64,000 nt of DNA from Tenacibaculum tangerinum (GTDB lineage Bacteria > Bacteroidota > Bacteroidia > Flavobacteriales > Flavobacteriaceae). Each line of letters starts with the position of its first letter. Position 1 is the stretch's first letter. The notes below the pieces were generated by a model, which was not told where the DNA came from, made no database searches, and saw nothing but the letters and a program-made list of their open reading frames with translations. Both the position numbers and the translations under genes were made by a program. The stretch is taken from the NCBI RefSeq assembly GCF_029853675.1, contig NZ_CP122539.1:1817001-1881000 (forward strand), given 5' to 3'. This document shows positions 43,541-54,004 of the stretch, piece by piece.

Positions 43541-46500
43541 CTATGCTTCGTTTGTATTTCTTACTTTCACTTGATATACTACATTTGGTTTTGTACCAAT
43601 ATAATCTAACACGTGGAAAGCTCTTCTATCTTCTTTTAATGCTGCTACAGTATCTTCAGAATTATTTACATCTCCAAACACCATTGCTCCTGTAGAACAT
43701 GCTGATGAACATGCTGTTTCAAACTCGTCTTTCTTAACAGCTCTACCTTCTTTCTTAGCCTTTAAAATGGTAGCTTGTGTCATTTGGATACACATAAGAA
43801 CATTTTTCCATAACTCCACGAGAACGTACTACTACATCTGGATTCAATACCATCTTACCGTATTCGTTATTCATATTGAAATCGAACTCGTTATTTTCGG
43901 CATAGTTAAACCAGTTAAAACGACGTACTCTATACGGACAGTTATTTGCACAGTAACGAGTACCTACACAACGGTTATATGCCATTTGGTTTTGACCTTG
44001 ACGACCGTGTGATGTTGCGGCTACTGGACATACGGTTTCACATGGTGCATGATTACAGTGCTGACACATCATAGGTTGGAAAGCAACCTGTGGATTTTCT
44101 GCTGGGTTTTCTAACGTATCAAATAAATCTCCTTTGCTTAACTTTAATACTTTTTCAGTATAACGTCTTTCAACTTCTTGATTGGCTATGTTCGGATTTT
44201 GAGCTTTAAACTCTTCCAACGTCATTTTAGCTTCGTATTGCTTATCTTCAACCGTAGAAGAATAGTAACGATCAATACGTAACCAAGCCATATCTCTACC
44301 TACTCTCATTTCATCTTTACCAACAACAGGTACGTTGTTTTCTGCATGACATGCAATTACACATGCCCCACAACCTGTACACGATGTTAAGTCGATAGAT
44401 AAATTAAAGTGGTGTCCTATACTTCTATCATGATCATCCCATAAGTCGATTTTACTTCCTTCAACTTCTTGATGGTCGTAAGAAACCATGAATGGCTTGT
44501 TCCAAGTATGCTTAGGATCTAATTTTTTATTGTTTACTTCTTTTAAAGAAGCTTCTCTTAAAATATCGTGACGACCTGCTAAGGTACTTTGTACTTGCAT
44601 ACAAGCAAACTGATGCGACCCTGAAGCTTTTTCAATCGTAACATTGTATTGAACATTGCTACTATTTTGGTAGAATGGATATGCGTTTACCCCTACTTGC
44701 ATTTCAGGTTTTAATCCTTGCGTTCTACCGTACCCTAGTGCTAAACCTATCGAACCTTTTGCTTGACCTGGTTGTATGATTACTGGAATATTTTTAATCG
44801 TTACTCCGTTAACCGTTAGATTGGCATAATTACCATCTATAGCACCATTGTCTTGTACTTCGTTTTCGAACTTTAACTCCTTGGCATCTGCCATTGAAAC
44901 GGTTAGGTAGTTATCCCAAGAAGCACGGGTAATAGGGTCTGGAAACTCTTGTAACCAAGGGTTGTTGGCTTGTTTTCCATCTCCTAATGCTATAGATGAA
45001 TACAAGTTTAACTCGAACCCTGAAGCGCTGTTCAGCTTTCTTATTAATTGTGCTGCTGCTGCATTTACATCTGTAGTAGATTCAGAGGCTGCAACTTCTG
45101 TAGTTTCTGCTGCTATAGTTGCCCCTCCTGTAGTTGCTGCTGTTATCGTCACTGCTCCTTTGAAGAAACCATCGTGTAATGCTTGATTCCATGAAGCTCC
45201 TCCTAATACATTTGTACTCCAAAACTCTTTTAGAGTATCGTAGTAGTTTACTGTGCTTCCTGACCATTGTAACAATACATCTTGTAATTGACGCGTGTTA
45301 AATAATGGTTGAATGGTAGGTTGCATTAAACTGTAAACTCCTTGAGTTGCCATTACATCTCCCCAACTTTCTAAGTTATGAGGTGCTGGCAATGTATATT
45401 GTGTTGCATTTGCTGTAGCATCATCTTGAGTTGATAAAGCAACAGATAGTGCTAAGTTTTTAATTCCTTCGGCTAAATCAGCAGCATTAGGTAAGGTATA
45501 TAAAGGGTTCACGTTATAGGTAATTAAACCTTTTACTTTTCCTCCTTTAATATCTGCTACTAATTGAGCTACTTGAGTATCGTTTCCTTGACGGGTTAAA
45601 TTTACCGCTTCAGTATCGATTACTTTGCTTTGTAATGCTTCGTTAATAGCTAAGGCGATTAACTGGGCATTTTTATCATTGATTCCTGTAACAACAACTC
45701 CTTTTGACCCTGCTTTTTTAAGAGCTTTCGCTAATTGCTTAACTTCTGCATCAAAACTTGTTGCCTTTGTAGGAAGACTGCTTCCTGTTATTTCATTGTA
45801 CAAACCAATTAAGGCAAAAACTTGCTCTGATGGCTTCGCTACAATTCTTTTATCGGCATTCGCACCTGCTAAAGACATGTTTGCTTCTATCTGAACGTGG
45901 TAAGACATTTTACCCGTTTCAACTCTACGTCCTTCAGCATACGATTTTTCGTATCCGCCTTGCCAATCTCCTAAGAAATCTGCTCCGATTGATGCGATGA
46001 CAGCTGCCTTACTAAAATCATAATTTGGCAATGCTCTTTTACCGTACTTAGCTTCAAAAGCATCTGTTGTAGCGCTTTCAGAAATCGCATCGTACACCAC
46101 ATGCTTCACATTAGGGTACGCTGTGATAAAATCGGCGATTACTTTTTCAGTAGAAGGACTCGCTAAAGTACCTGTTAATAACGCCACTGGTTGATTGGCA
46201 TCTTTTAACTGATTTAATTTAGCAACAATTTCTTTATCTGCATCTGCCCATGAAATTTGAGCATCTCCTTTTCTAGGATCTTTTAAACGTAATTTTTCAT
46301 CGTATAACGATAATACAGACGCTTGAACACGTGCATTAGTTACGCCTCCTGCCTCTTTGTTTGGCATGATTTGAATAGGACGTCCTTCGCGTGTTTTTAC
46401 TAATACGTTTGCAAAATCAAAACCATCTGCAATGGTAGTTGCGTACCAATCGGCAACACCTACTACGATATCATTTGGTTGCACTACATAAGGAATTGAT

Positions 46501-46727
46501 TTTCTTACTGGACCCTCACAAGCTGCTAAAGAAGCTGCTGCAGTGGTGAATCCAACATATTTCAAGAAATCTCTACGTGAAGTTGATGATGTTTCTAAGG
46601 TTTCTTTGTCGCCTAAAAATTCATCTGTAGGAATATCTTGTACAAACTCATTATTACGTAGCGTTTCAACAACAGAACTACCTTTTAGTTCTTCAACACT
46701 TTGCCAGTATTTTTTGTTTGAAGCCAT
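43541..46727 (-). CDS. actB: ActB, molybdopterin-like/iron-sulfur subunit, frameshifted
   Basis: The main frame runs from 46727 to 43755 (990 residues) and the last part continues in another frame to 43541. An extra base at 43796/43797 (TGTTCTTATG where TGTTCTATG is expected on the coding strand) breaks MEKCS|MCIQMTQ. Without it the protein would be 1061 residues, a normal ActB. A Tat signal (SRRDFLKYVGF, about 50-60) is followed by a molybdopterin-oxidoreductase-like domain without cofactor, then ferredoxin motifs from residue 783 (CTGCGACVIACH), 888 (CQHCNHAPCETVCP) and 920. The lost tail holds ACSSACSTG. I keep it as coding because the operon is otherwise intact and an error is likely. Confidence 0.85.
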
Positions 46728-46759
46728 TTATATATGTGTTTTTCTACTTTCTAAATTGA

Positions 46760-48052
46760 TTAATAGTGGCACTTACCACACTCTTTTCCTCCTAATTGAG
46801 CTATTGTTACTTGCTCGACACCATACTTTTTAGCTAAGTCTTCGTGAATCTTAGCATAGTACTCGTTACCTTTTAAGTCAACCTTTGTCTCTTTATGACA
46901 ATCAATACACCAACCCATGGTTAATGGTGAATGTTGGTATACTTCTTCCATTTCTTCTATAGGCCCGTGACATTTTTGACAAGCTACTCCTCCAACTGTT
47001 ACGTGTTGTGAGTGGTTGAAGTAGGCAAAATCAGGTAAGTTGTGAATTCTAACCCATTTAATTGGTTTTACATTTCCTGTGTATGCTAATTTATCAGCAT
47101 CCCAACCAGCGGCCTCGTAAATTTTAGCTATCTCTTTGTCTAAATCGGCTTTAACCAAAGTACGGTCTTCCATAACTACTTTCGTATCTTCTGCTACTTC
47201 CGAAATGTTTTTATGACAGTTCATACAAACATTTACCGAAGGAATTCCTGAATGTTTGCTGTGTTTAGCAGATGAGTGACAGTATTGACAGTCGATTTTA
47301 TTATCTCCTGCATGAATTTTGTGTGAGAATGCAATAGGTTGAATTGGTTGGTATCCTTCATCTACACCTACCTTAAATAGTGTTCCGAACAAGAAATAAG
47401 CGGTTACTAACGCAACAAAAATAACTGTTAGCACTTTTAAGAAGGTATTTTTCTTAATTCCTTCCCATAACTCAGCAGCTTGTCCTGTAAAACCTGGAGT
47501 TTTAGGAGCACCTTTTAACTCGCTAATCGTTTTTAGTAAACTACCAATAATTAAGAAAGCGACTACTATTGCTGCGGCTAATATATATATTAACCAGTCT
47601 GGTGCTTGGTTTGAGTGTACTTCACTTATTATTTCAGCCCCTGCAGCAGCAGCTGGTTTTACTTCACCAATAGTGGTATAATAGAGAATATCATCAATAT
47701 TTTGATCTGTTAACTGAGGAAAAGCAGTCATGTTAGACCCATTATACTCTTCAAAGATTGCAATCGCATCTTTATCTCCAGAAGCTCTTAATTCAGCATT
47801 GTTTTTAATCCAAGCTTTTAGCCATTCGTTGCTCCTTTTCTCCTCTATTTTAGCTAACGCAGGCCCTATCAGCTTTTTATCTAATTTGTGACACGAGGCA
47901 CATAAAGACTTGAATAATTTCTTTCCTTCTTTTTGACGGGCTTCGTCAACATCTTGTGAAAACGCTGAAAAACTAACTAAAAAAACTAAAAAGAAAGCTA
48001 AACTCCTTACTAGAGTTTGGGTTAATCTACTGTGATGATTCACACTTTTCAT
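46760..48052 (-). CDS. actA: ActA, six-haem cytochrome c of alternative complex III
   Basis: The 430-residue protein has a signal peptide or anchor at about 17-32. A monohaem cytochrome domain (CASCH at 51-55) is followed by a helix at about 152-172 and another at 204-224. A pentahaem domain carries CxxCH sites at 255, 276, 358, 382 and 425. The pentahaem part is the usual ActA; the extra N-terminal cytochrome is a fusion. It is the first gene of the act-cta operon, with a -7 box 82 bp upstream. It is divergent from the SPOR-domain gene. Confidence 0.93.
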   Translation of the reverse strand: MKSVNHHSRLTQTLVRSLAFFLVFLVSFSAFSQDVDEARQKEGKKLFKSLCASCHKLDKKLIGPALAKIEEKRSNEWLKAWIKNNAELRASGDKDAIAIFEEYNGSNMTAFPQLTDQNIDDILYYTTIGEVKPAAAAGAEIISEVHSNQAPDWLIYILAAAIVVAFLIIGSLLKTISELKGAPKTPGFTGQAAELWEGIKKNTFLKVLTVIFVALVTAYFLFGTLFKVGVDEGYQPIQPIAFSHKIHAGDNKIDCQYCHSSAKHSKHSGIPSVNVCMNCHKNISEVAEDTKVVMEDRTLVKADLDKEIAKIYEAAGWDADKLAYTGNVKPIKWVRIHNLPDFAYFNHSQHVTVGGVACQKCHGPIEEMEEVYQHSPLTMGWCIDCHKETKVDLKGNEYYAKIHEDLAKKYGVEQVTIAQLGGKECGKCHY

Positions 48053-48134
48053 ACTATAAAATATAAGTTTTGTATCTATTTTGGTACAATATTTTCTATA
48101 CTACTAATCTAAAATTAGTTTACAGAAAGTTGCA

Positions 48135-48142
48135 CAAAAGTA
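48135..48142 (-). promoter_or_regulatory. -7 box for the act-cta operon
   Basis: The minus strand reads TACTTTTG, a perfect TAnnTTTG, giving a leader of about 75-80 nt before actA. A good -33 TTTG is not visible, which could mean an activator is needed. Confidence 0.5.
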
Positions 48143-48242
48143 CTACTTCTGTCTAAATTGTGAAATGTTAAGAGAATCCTAATCTGTAATTTATAACAAT
48201 TCTAAATAACTAACCTTAACAATGTATTAACTAACAAGTCGT

Positions 48243-48250
48243 TACTTTTG
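48243..48250 (+). promoter_or_regulatory. -7 box for the SPOR-domain gene
   Basis: TACTTTTG matches the -7 consensus and ends 17 bp before the ATG at 48268. Confidence 0.5.
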
Positions 48251-48267
48251 CAAAAAGAATCAAAAAA

Positions 48268-48630
48268 ATGAAAAAATACAGCTTATTTATTACGTTTTTA
48301 CTAAGCATTACTGTGGGTATTTTTACCAGCAATGCGCAAAGTAAACATACCGATAACGAGAATATAATTTCTTTAATAGAAAAGAAACGAACATACAATA
48401 AAAACAACGGTACTGGTTACAGAATTCAGCTATACAATGGTTTGGAAAGACGTGCAAAATCTATACGCAACAGGTTTCAAATTGAATACCCAGACATTTA
48501 CACTAAACTATCGTATAAAGCTCCGGAATGGAAAGTGCAAGTTGGAAATTACAAAACGCGTTTGCATGCCGATAGAGCTTTAAATAAAATTCGTGAGAAA
48601 TTTGATGGTGCCATTGTCGTACCTATGTAA
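48268..48630 (+). CDS. Secreted SPOR-domain protein
   Basis: The 120-residue protein has a signal peptide ending SNAQ (residue 24). A SPOR-like domain (about 48-118) shows YRIQLYNG, the repeat WKVQVGNYKTRLHADRALNKI and a closing IVVP strand. SPOR domains bind denuded glycan strands of peptidoglycan, often at division sites. It is divergent from actA. No other domain is present, so the protein is close to a lone SPOR module. Confidence 0.8.
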   Translation: MKKYSLFITFLLSITVGIFTSNAQSKHTDNENIISLIEKKRTYNKNNGTGYRIQLYNGLERRAKSIRNRFQIEYPDIYTKLSYKAPEWKVQVGNYKTRLHADRALNKIREKFDGAIVVPM

Positions 48631-48712
48631 CACCATTTTAAATTTAAGGTTCATTACAACTAAAATCTATTACGTAATTTAAACCTGTATGCTGTAAATT
48701 TTACATAAAATA

Positions 48713-49694
48713 ACCTGAATATCGGATAAGAAATAAGTTGTTTATATTAGTTTATTTTACTGATTTTTCAGCAACTTAAACAATAAAAGCACTTCAAATA
48801 CTCAGAAATGAAGTTACAGAATTCTTTGTAGAATTGGATGTTTTTACAAAGAATTTGCTTCGCAAATAGAAAATCGTCCAATCTTAGAGAATTCTAGTGT
48901 TAAAAGTCGCAATAGAAAAGGATGGTTATCCTATATTGAGATGATGAATATTTATCTACTATTTCACTTCGCTTAGTTTACGAACTTAAAGCATTTTTAC
49001 ACGCAATATATCTGTAAACATCTTGTAGACCTCTTTCCTCATTTGAAAAGCCACGCACGATTCAATGCTAGAAAAGAGTGTATCTTACTTACCTTTGATG
49101 CTATATTAATGTAAGGTCTTGGGCAAATCAAGAGGCATTAACTATATTAATTTGACTCTACCTTACGTCGGGTTTTTCAAATCAAACGAGAGAAACAGCA
49201 TAGGGTCTTCAAGGGTATTACTGAAAAAGGGAAATCTTACCATCGGGTGGTTGTTTGGCTTTTAACTTCATCCGATTATCAGTTATAAAGGAAATTCTTA
49301 ACTTTTTACCTGACTAAAGGCAACGTAGATGATAGAAGCATTGATCTAACGGATACCATTACTAAGAATCTTTTTGGACAGCTCTTTACTAATAAAGTGT
49401 ATATATAAAGCTTTAGCTGAACTATTTTTACAAGATGAGAAAGAACATAAAAAAACAAAACCTCTCAGATAATGAAGCTATTTTACTTAGAAAAAACGTC
49501 CGTATAGAATCTTCGAACGATTAACCTAAAAACATTTGTAAAATAGAGCATATTAGGCATAGGTATATAAAAGGGTTTGAGTCAATTTGATGGCTGGACT
49601 TAAAGCGAATTATTTTTTTAAGAAACCTTCTTTAAAATAACGACTGTTAAGCACAAACAAATTACTTTATGGTATGTTTAAATAAGATTCACGT
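48713..49694 (+). mobile_element. Degenerate IS982-family element
   Basis: The 982 bp relic contains a broken transposase gene and possible ends: ACCTGAAT at 48713-48720 and its inverse ATTCACGT, with one mismatch, at 49687-49694. The terminal similarity weakens further inward. Flanks read taaaata before the left end and taaaagt after the right, five of seven bases alike, which would fit an old target duplication. The length is normal for the family. The end positions are inference and the family call rests on the transposase. Confidence 0.75.
48808..49640 (+). pseudogene. IS982-family transposase pseudogene
   Basis: Pieces of a DDE transposase are readable across all three frames, with many stops and indels. 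In order they include KGWLSYIEMMNIYLLFHF, DLFPHLKSHARFN, a degraded FDST region, IGWLFGF, VDDRSIDLTDTITKNLFG, SDNEAILLRKNVRIESSND and finally LMAGLKANYFFKKPSLK before TAA at 49638-49640. The GNVDDR and LLRK...IE segments are typical of IS982. The catalytic Asp residues cannot all be placed and the gene is certainly dead. Decay at many points shows the insertion is old. Confidence 0.8.
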
Positions 49695-49724
49695 TAAAAG
49701 TATAAAAATAATGCAAACAAAAAG

Positions 49725-50777
49725 CTATTGCTCTAAGAATCTATTGATATTGATTTCCTCGTCTAGTTGTTCTCCTTTTTCTAGGTGATTGTACAGGTTT
49801 TCTGCAACGGTTGGTGCAATCATAACTCCTCGTGTTCCTAGGCCATTTAACACGGCTAATTGCGGATATTCAGCATGTGTGCCAACGAGAGGTCTTCTGT
49901 CTTTTACTGTGGGGCGTATTCCTGCCGATTGTTCGATTACTGTGTATGGAACTGCTATTATTTTTTGCAATTTTTCTTCTAGTTCTGTTCTCCCTTCTTT
50001 TGTAGGAGTTGCGGTTTTATCTGTCCAATTAAACGTCGCACCTATTTTGTAGGTATCATTGCCTAATGGCATTACAAATACACTTCCTTTTAGTAAAAAG
50101 TCTATTTGCAATTCAGGTGCATGAATCGTAATGGTTTCTCCTTTGGTTCCGTTCAAGGGTAAGGTATTGAAAAACGGATTTTTCTTCAGTCCAAATCCTT
50201 CACAAAACACAATTCGTTTTGCAGTAATAGCTCTATAACTAACGTTATCTTCTTGAATAACAACTTTTGAATAGTCAAATTCTTCTTCTATAAGGTTGTT
50301 TAATGATTTTATATATTCTTTGTAGATTTTTACTAATAAGGGCGTATCGATTCTCCCAGTACCTTTTAGTTCTCCGAAACCGTAACCTCCTATAATTCCT
50401 TTTGTTTTTTCTTTTGAAATTTTCGGATTCATATAGTACGATAGCATCGGTTTATCGGATGCTATAAACCAATTATTCTCGTCTCCTACACTGGTAAATA
50501 CTTTTTTAGTAGTGAACTGATAATCTAAAGTACATTGTAACTTCTCTTCTAATTCTTGATAAAAAGGAATGGCTTTTTTTAGTTGCTCATGCCCATTCCA
50601 AACAGGGGTAAATCTTTTTAAAATAACTGGATTATATACGCCTCCAGCCACTACTGAAGATACTTGTGAATTGTTTTCAAAAACGACAAAGCTCTTCTTG
50701 TTTTTCAGCAATTGTTCTGTAAAAGCTATTCCTGAGAGTCCTAAACCTACTATGATATAATCTACCTCTGTATTCAT
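49725..50777 (-). CDS. FAD-dependent oxidoreductase (DAO family)
   Basis: The 350-residue enzyme has an N-terminal FAD-binding Rossmann motif VGLGLSGIAFTEQLLKNKKSFVVFE (about 11-35). A glycine-rich VVAGGVYNPVIL segment follows, and a C-terminal PTVKDRRPLVG...NGLGTRGVMIAP, typical of the DAO/glycine-oxidase family. The substrate, an amine or amino acid, is unknown. It is on the same strand as gldKLMN but is cut off from them by a perfect terminator. Confidence 0.85.
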   Translation of the reverse strand: MNTEVDYIIVGLGLSGIAFTEQLLKNKKSFVVFENNSQVSSVVAGGVYNPVILKRFTPVWNGHEQLKKAIPFYQELEEKLQCTLDYQFTTKKVFTSVGDENNWFIASDKPMLSYYMNPKISKEKTKGIIGGYGFGELKGTGRIDTPLLVKIYKEYIKSLNNLIEEEFDYSKVVIQEDNVSYRAITAKRIVFCEGFGLKKNPFFNTLPLNGTKGETITIHAPELQIDFLLKGSVFVMPLGNDTYKIGATFNWTDKTATPTKEGRTELEEKLQKIIAVPYTVIEQSAGIRPTVKDRRPLVGTHAEYPQLAVLNGLGTRGVMIAPTVAENLYNHLEKGEQLDEEININRFLEQ

Positions 50778-50798
50778 AGTTCAAAAGTACTACTATTA

Positions 50799-50840
50799 AA
50801 ACAAAAAAGCGTTTGCAATTGCAAACGCTTTTTTGTTTTA
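50799..50840 (-). terminator. Terminator of the gldKLMN operon
   Basis: A 42 bp perfect palindrome is centred at 50818/50819 (AAAAAAGCGTTTGCAA and its complement), with A/T runs at both ends. It lies just after gldN and before the FAD oxidoreductase gene. Confidence 0.92.
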
Positions 50841-50852
50841 ATACGAATAGAA

Positions 50853-51713
50853 TTAATAATTCCACATATCCATTTCTCTATCACGAATACCCTCTTTAAT
50901 TCTATTGGCTTCTAATAATTGGAATAAAGAATTGCCACGAACATAATCAGAGATGGCTCTATCTCCATAAATATTCTCTTCTTTTAGAATCGTAGAAGTA
51001 AAACGCCTCGCATTTAACAAGTTGTCATATGATAAGGGTTGGGCTGAATTTTCTGGATTGAATACTTTTGAACTGTGTAATGTTTCTCTAGCATCTGGGA
51101 AGAATACCCAAAACAACTCATACACATTTTCGGTATCGTCAATCTCTTCAACTCCCATTACTTGCACATCGGGCCCCATAGGTGCTAGTGCTAGCAAACG
51201 GTACTTTAACTCACCTTGACGTTTATCGAAATACCAAATACCCTTTAGCATATAGCCTTTGATATCTTCTGATTTGACGTAGTAATCATCTACATAATCT
51301 CCATTCTGTCTTTGGTTGTAGGTCATCGTTTTTACTTGCTCCATTCCTATTTTAGTAGTAAAATACGAGTCGTTATACACCTCTTTTATTTCACCATTTT
51401 TAATCCCTTTTAAAAGGGTATCAAATAAAGAACGTCTTGTTAAACCAGCATTCATCGTATCAATTGGATAGTAATACGGAAGATTTATTTTTTGATTCAA
51501 ATCTACATATTCCCACACCACTTTAGACCACAACACATCTCTATCACTAATATAGCCGTAAGGAAGTGGTTTGTCATCTTCTGAAGCAATTTGAGCTTCA
51601 GATTTAAATCCAATTTCATCTACCTTTTTAGCATTTAAAAGGTTAGCTTGAGCACTTGCATAGCTCGTCGCTGCAAATGCGAATAAAACCATATAAAAAC
51701 GCTTCCAATTCAT
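50853..51713 (-). CDS. gldN: Gliding motility/type IX secretion protein GldN
   Basis: The 286-residue periplasmic protein has a signal peptide ending TSYASA (about residue 21). A conserved GldN core follows with SDRDVLWSKVVWEYVDLNQKINLPYYYP and WFDKRQGELKYRLLALAP-like segments. GldN forms part of the GldK/GldN ring beneath the type IX translocon. It closes the operon, 18 bp after gldM, and a terminator follows it. Confidence 0.95.
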   Translation of the reverse strand: MNWKRFYMVLFAFAATSYASAQANLLNAKKVDEIGFKSEAQIASEDDKPLPYGYISDRDVLWSKVVWEYVDLNQKINLPYYYPIDTMNAGLTRRSLFDTLLKGIKNGEIKEVYNDSYFTTKIGMEQVKTMTYNQRQNGDYVDDYYVKSEDIKGYMLKGIWYFDKRQGELKYRLLALAPMGPDVQVMGVEEIDDTENVYELFWVFFPDARETLHSSKVFNPENSAQPLSYDNLLNARRFTSTILKEENIYGDRAISDYVRGNSLFQLLEANRIKEGIRDREMDMWNY

Positions 51714-51731
51714 ACTTTCTTGTTTTACTTA

Positions 51732-53267
51732 TTAATTCGTAATTTCTATGTTAACAGGCAATACCTTTTTAATTTTATAGTTTGAGCCAGAAACTGATGC
51801 CTGAATGTCAAAAATAGTAATTACATCATTTCTTCTTGCTTTGGTTAATGCTTGTTTTGCTCTTGCAGTCATTCTAGTTCCACTAACAGGAATCGCTACT
51901 TGCCCTGGTACTTTAATCTTAAAGCTCGATACGTTTAGTTTTAAGTCGAATAAGAAATCTGGTAAACCAGCCGCTACGGATACATTACCAACACTAGATT
52001 TTGGCATTTTCACCATATCATATTGACCTCTTACCATACCCACTGCTGGTGGGATGTCTTTAATTCTAAATTTCTTTACAGAACGTACTGCTTTGTCGGC
52101 TCCAGCTGGTGTACCTGTAACCACAATATTCACTTCACTTCCTTTTCCTGGGTACATTGTGTACTTGTCTCCACTTGTTCTTTTTAATCCTGGTGCCGAA
52201 GCAGCTACTTTATTGCTAGGCACTCCTGGAATAGAAATTGTTAAAGGATTGGCTAATCCACGGTATACTACGTTCATTTTATCTGCAGAAACTAATGCTT
52301 CGTTAGGTCTTGGAATAACCGCATACGATCCTTTAATTGGAATCGTTACTGTAGAGTCAGCTTCTTTGAACTTAAACTCTCCTAATAACTCCTTATCTCC
52401 TACATTTCCTGCTGGTCCATCTAAAATAACTTGACCTGCTTGGATTTTTTCACTAGCGATTTCCTCTCCGTTAATAATTACCTTTTCAGCAGTTAAATTT
52501 GGATCTTTCTTACCTAAGATAACTTTACCAGATAATTTTTCTCCAGGATAATAAGCTCCTTTATCAAAAACAACCATTGCTTCGTATTTGGTCATCGATA
52601 CGGCACTTTGTAACTCTCCTTGTAATAGAGCGGATAACGCATCAGACTCTGTAGCTTTGATATCTGCTTGAATTTGGGTTAGTTTAGTTAACGAAGCAAT
52701 TAACGGAAATCCTTCGTAGTTATACTTTAACCAGTCGATTTTCTTACCATCTTTATTAGTAACTTTATCTGTACTAAAACGAGTCGCTATTATATCTGCT
52801 ACTTCTGTACCTTCTAAAGCTGCCATGGCATCGTTTCTAAAAGCATCAATTTTAGCTACGAACTCTTTACCTTCTTTGGTTACCTTTCCTCCTTTAAAGA
52901 ACAATTCGTCTAAAAACTTAGACTTGTCCATGGTCTCATAGGCTTTTTTATCTTCTAGGTCACCCGTCATTCGGCTTTTTAAGTCTCCGATGTACGCATA
53001 CAATTCGCTTGCTGCTACTTTAAGCTTATCTGTTTTCTCTTTAGCTTCGCCGTATTGCTTCTCTTGTTCTGCTGCTTTTTGGGCTAATGTTTCGTAAGCT
53101 ATTTTATTCTTCTCAGCAGCTTTTTCATTTGCTACTGTTAACTTTTCATTCATTAATCCAAAAGCTGATAATACCTCTTTACTCATATTCATTGCCAACA
53201 TTGCAATAAATACTAAGTACATAAGATTAATCATCTTCTGCCTTGGTGATAGTTTTCCTCCTGCCAT
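51732..53267 (-). CDS. gldM: Gliding motility/type IX motor protein GldM
   Basis: The 511-residue protein has one N-terminal membrane helix (about 12-32, within KLSPRQKMINLMYLVFIAML) and a long periplasmic part. That part has a helical region followed by several beta domains. GldM is the rod of the proton-driven motor made with GldL and reaches to the GldK/GldN ring. The length and the SPRQKMINLMYLV start are typical. It lies 46 bp after gldL. Confidence 0.96.
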   Translation of the reverse strand: MAGGKLSPRQKMINLMYLVFIAMLAMNMSKEVLSAFGLMNEKLTVANEKAAEKNKIAYETLAQKAAEQEKQYGEAKEKTDKLKVAASELYAYIGDLKSRMTGDLEDKKAYETMDKSKFLDELFFKGGKVTKEGKEFVAKIDAFRNDAMAALEGTEVADIIATRFSTDKVTNKDGKKIDWLKYNYEGFPLIASLTKLTQIQADIKATESDALSALLQGELQSAVSMTKYEAMVVFDKGAYYPGEKLSGKVILGKKDPNLTAEKVIINGEEIASEKIQAGQVILDGPAGNVGDKELLGEFKFKEADSTVTIPIKGSYAVIPRPNEALVSADKMNVVYRGLANPLTISIPGVPSNKVAASAPGLKRTSGDKYTMYPGKGSEVNIVVTGTPAGADKAVRSVKKFRIKDIPPAVGMVRGQYDMVKMPKSSVGNVSVAAGLPDFLFDLKLNVSSFKIKVPGQVAIPVSGTRMTARAKQALTKARRNDVITIFDIQASVSGSNYKIKKVLPVNIEITN

Positions 53268-53313
53268 ATTAATTAGTTTGTTTTATTAATAATTTTTTGT
53301 TTTGATAAACTAA

Positions 53314-53955
53314 TTAATTTTTGTTAGACATTGCGGTTAACATTCCTCCATATACTCCATTTAATGAAGATAGGTTTGTTGCTAACGACTGCATTTGTTC
53401 TTGTAAACGTTGTGAGTTTTCTACCATTGCAGAGTTTAAGTCAGCTTGTCTGCTAGCATTTTCTACTTGTGTTTGGTATAAACTATTTAACGATTCCATT
53501 TGAGCGGCTGCTCTTGACATTTGCTCGTTATAACTGTTTGTTGCTGAGATTGATTGAGTAGCAGAAGCTAAAGGCTGTACGGCTCCTTCAAAGTTTTTAA
53601 TGCTATCGCCTAAACGAGATACCAATTGTGCATCTAATTTAGCTTCTTTTAAAATAGTATCTAATTTTTGTGACAACATACTTTGTGCATCTTCTGGAGT
53701 TGCCTCTTTACCTTTTTTTCCTGTTGTTTTTCCGTCTGCTAACTCTGGATATACTTTAGTCCAATCTAATTCGTCTTCTACACTTTCGAAAGCAGAAAGT
53801 GCGAATACTATTGCTTCGGTAATCATACCTAAGATTAACATTTCATTTCCAAATGGCCAGTGTAAGATTTTAAACAATGCTCCAAGGATAACTACTGAGG
53901 CTCCTAAACCGTAAGCCATATTAAACAATTTCTTGGTTGATTTTGATTGTGCCAT
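53314..53955 (-). CDS. gldL: Gliding motility/type IX motor protein GldL
   Basis: The 213-residue protein has two N-terminal helices (about 14-32 and 38-55) and a cytoplasmic tail with a coiled coil (about 110-205). A conserved Glu between or within the helices, seen here in LILGMITEAIVFALSAFE, is thought to carry protons. GldL forms the stator/rotor with GldM. The length is standard. Confidence 0.96.
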   Translation of the reverse strand: MAQSKSTKKLFNMAYGLGASVVILGALFKILHWPFGNEMLILGMITEAIVFALSAFESVEDELDWTKVYPELADGKTTGKKGKEATPEDAQSMLSQKLDTILKEAKLDAQLVSRLGDSIKNFEGAVQPLASATQSISATNSYNEQMSRAAAQMESLNSLYQTQVENASRQADLNSAMVENSQRLQEQMQSLATNLSSLNGVYGGMLTAMSNKN

Positions 53956-54004
53956 AATTTTTTAAATTTTTGGGGATTAATATTTATTCTTGTTGTTTTG
54001 TTTC

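Noticed and set aside
50799-50840. Palindrome as an operator or recombination site
   Set aside because: The A/T runs at both ends and its place directly after gldN fit a terminator better.
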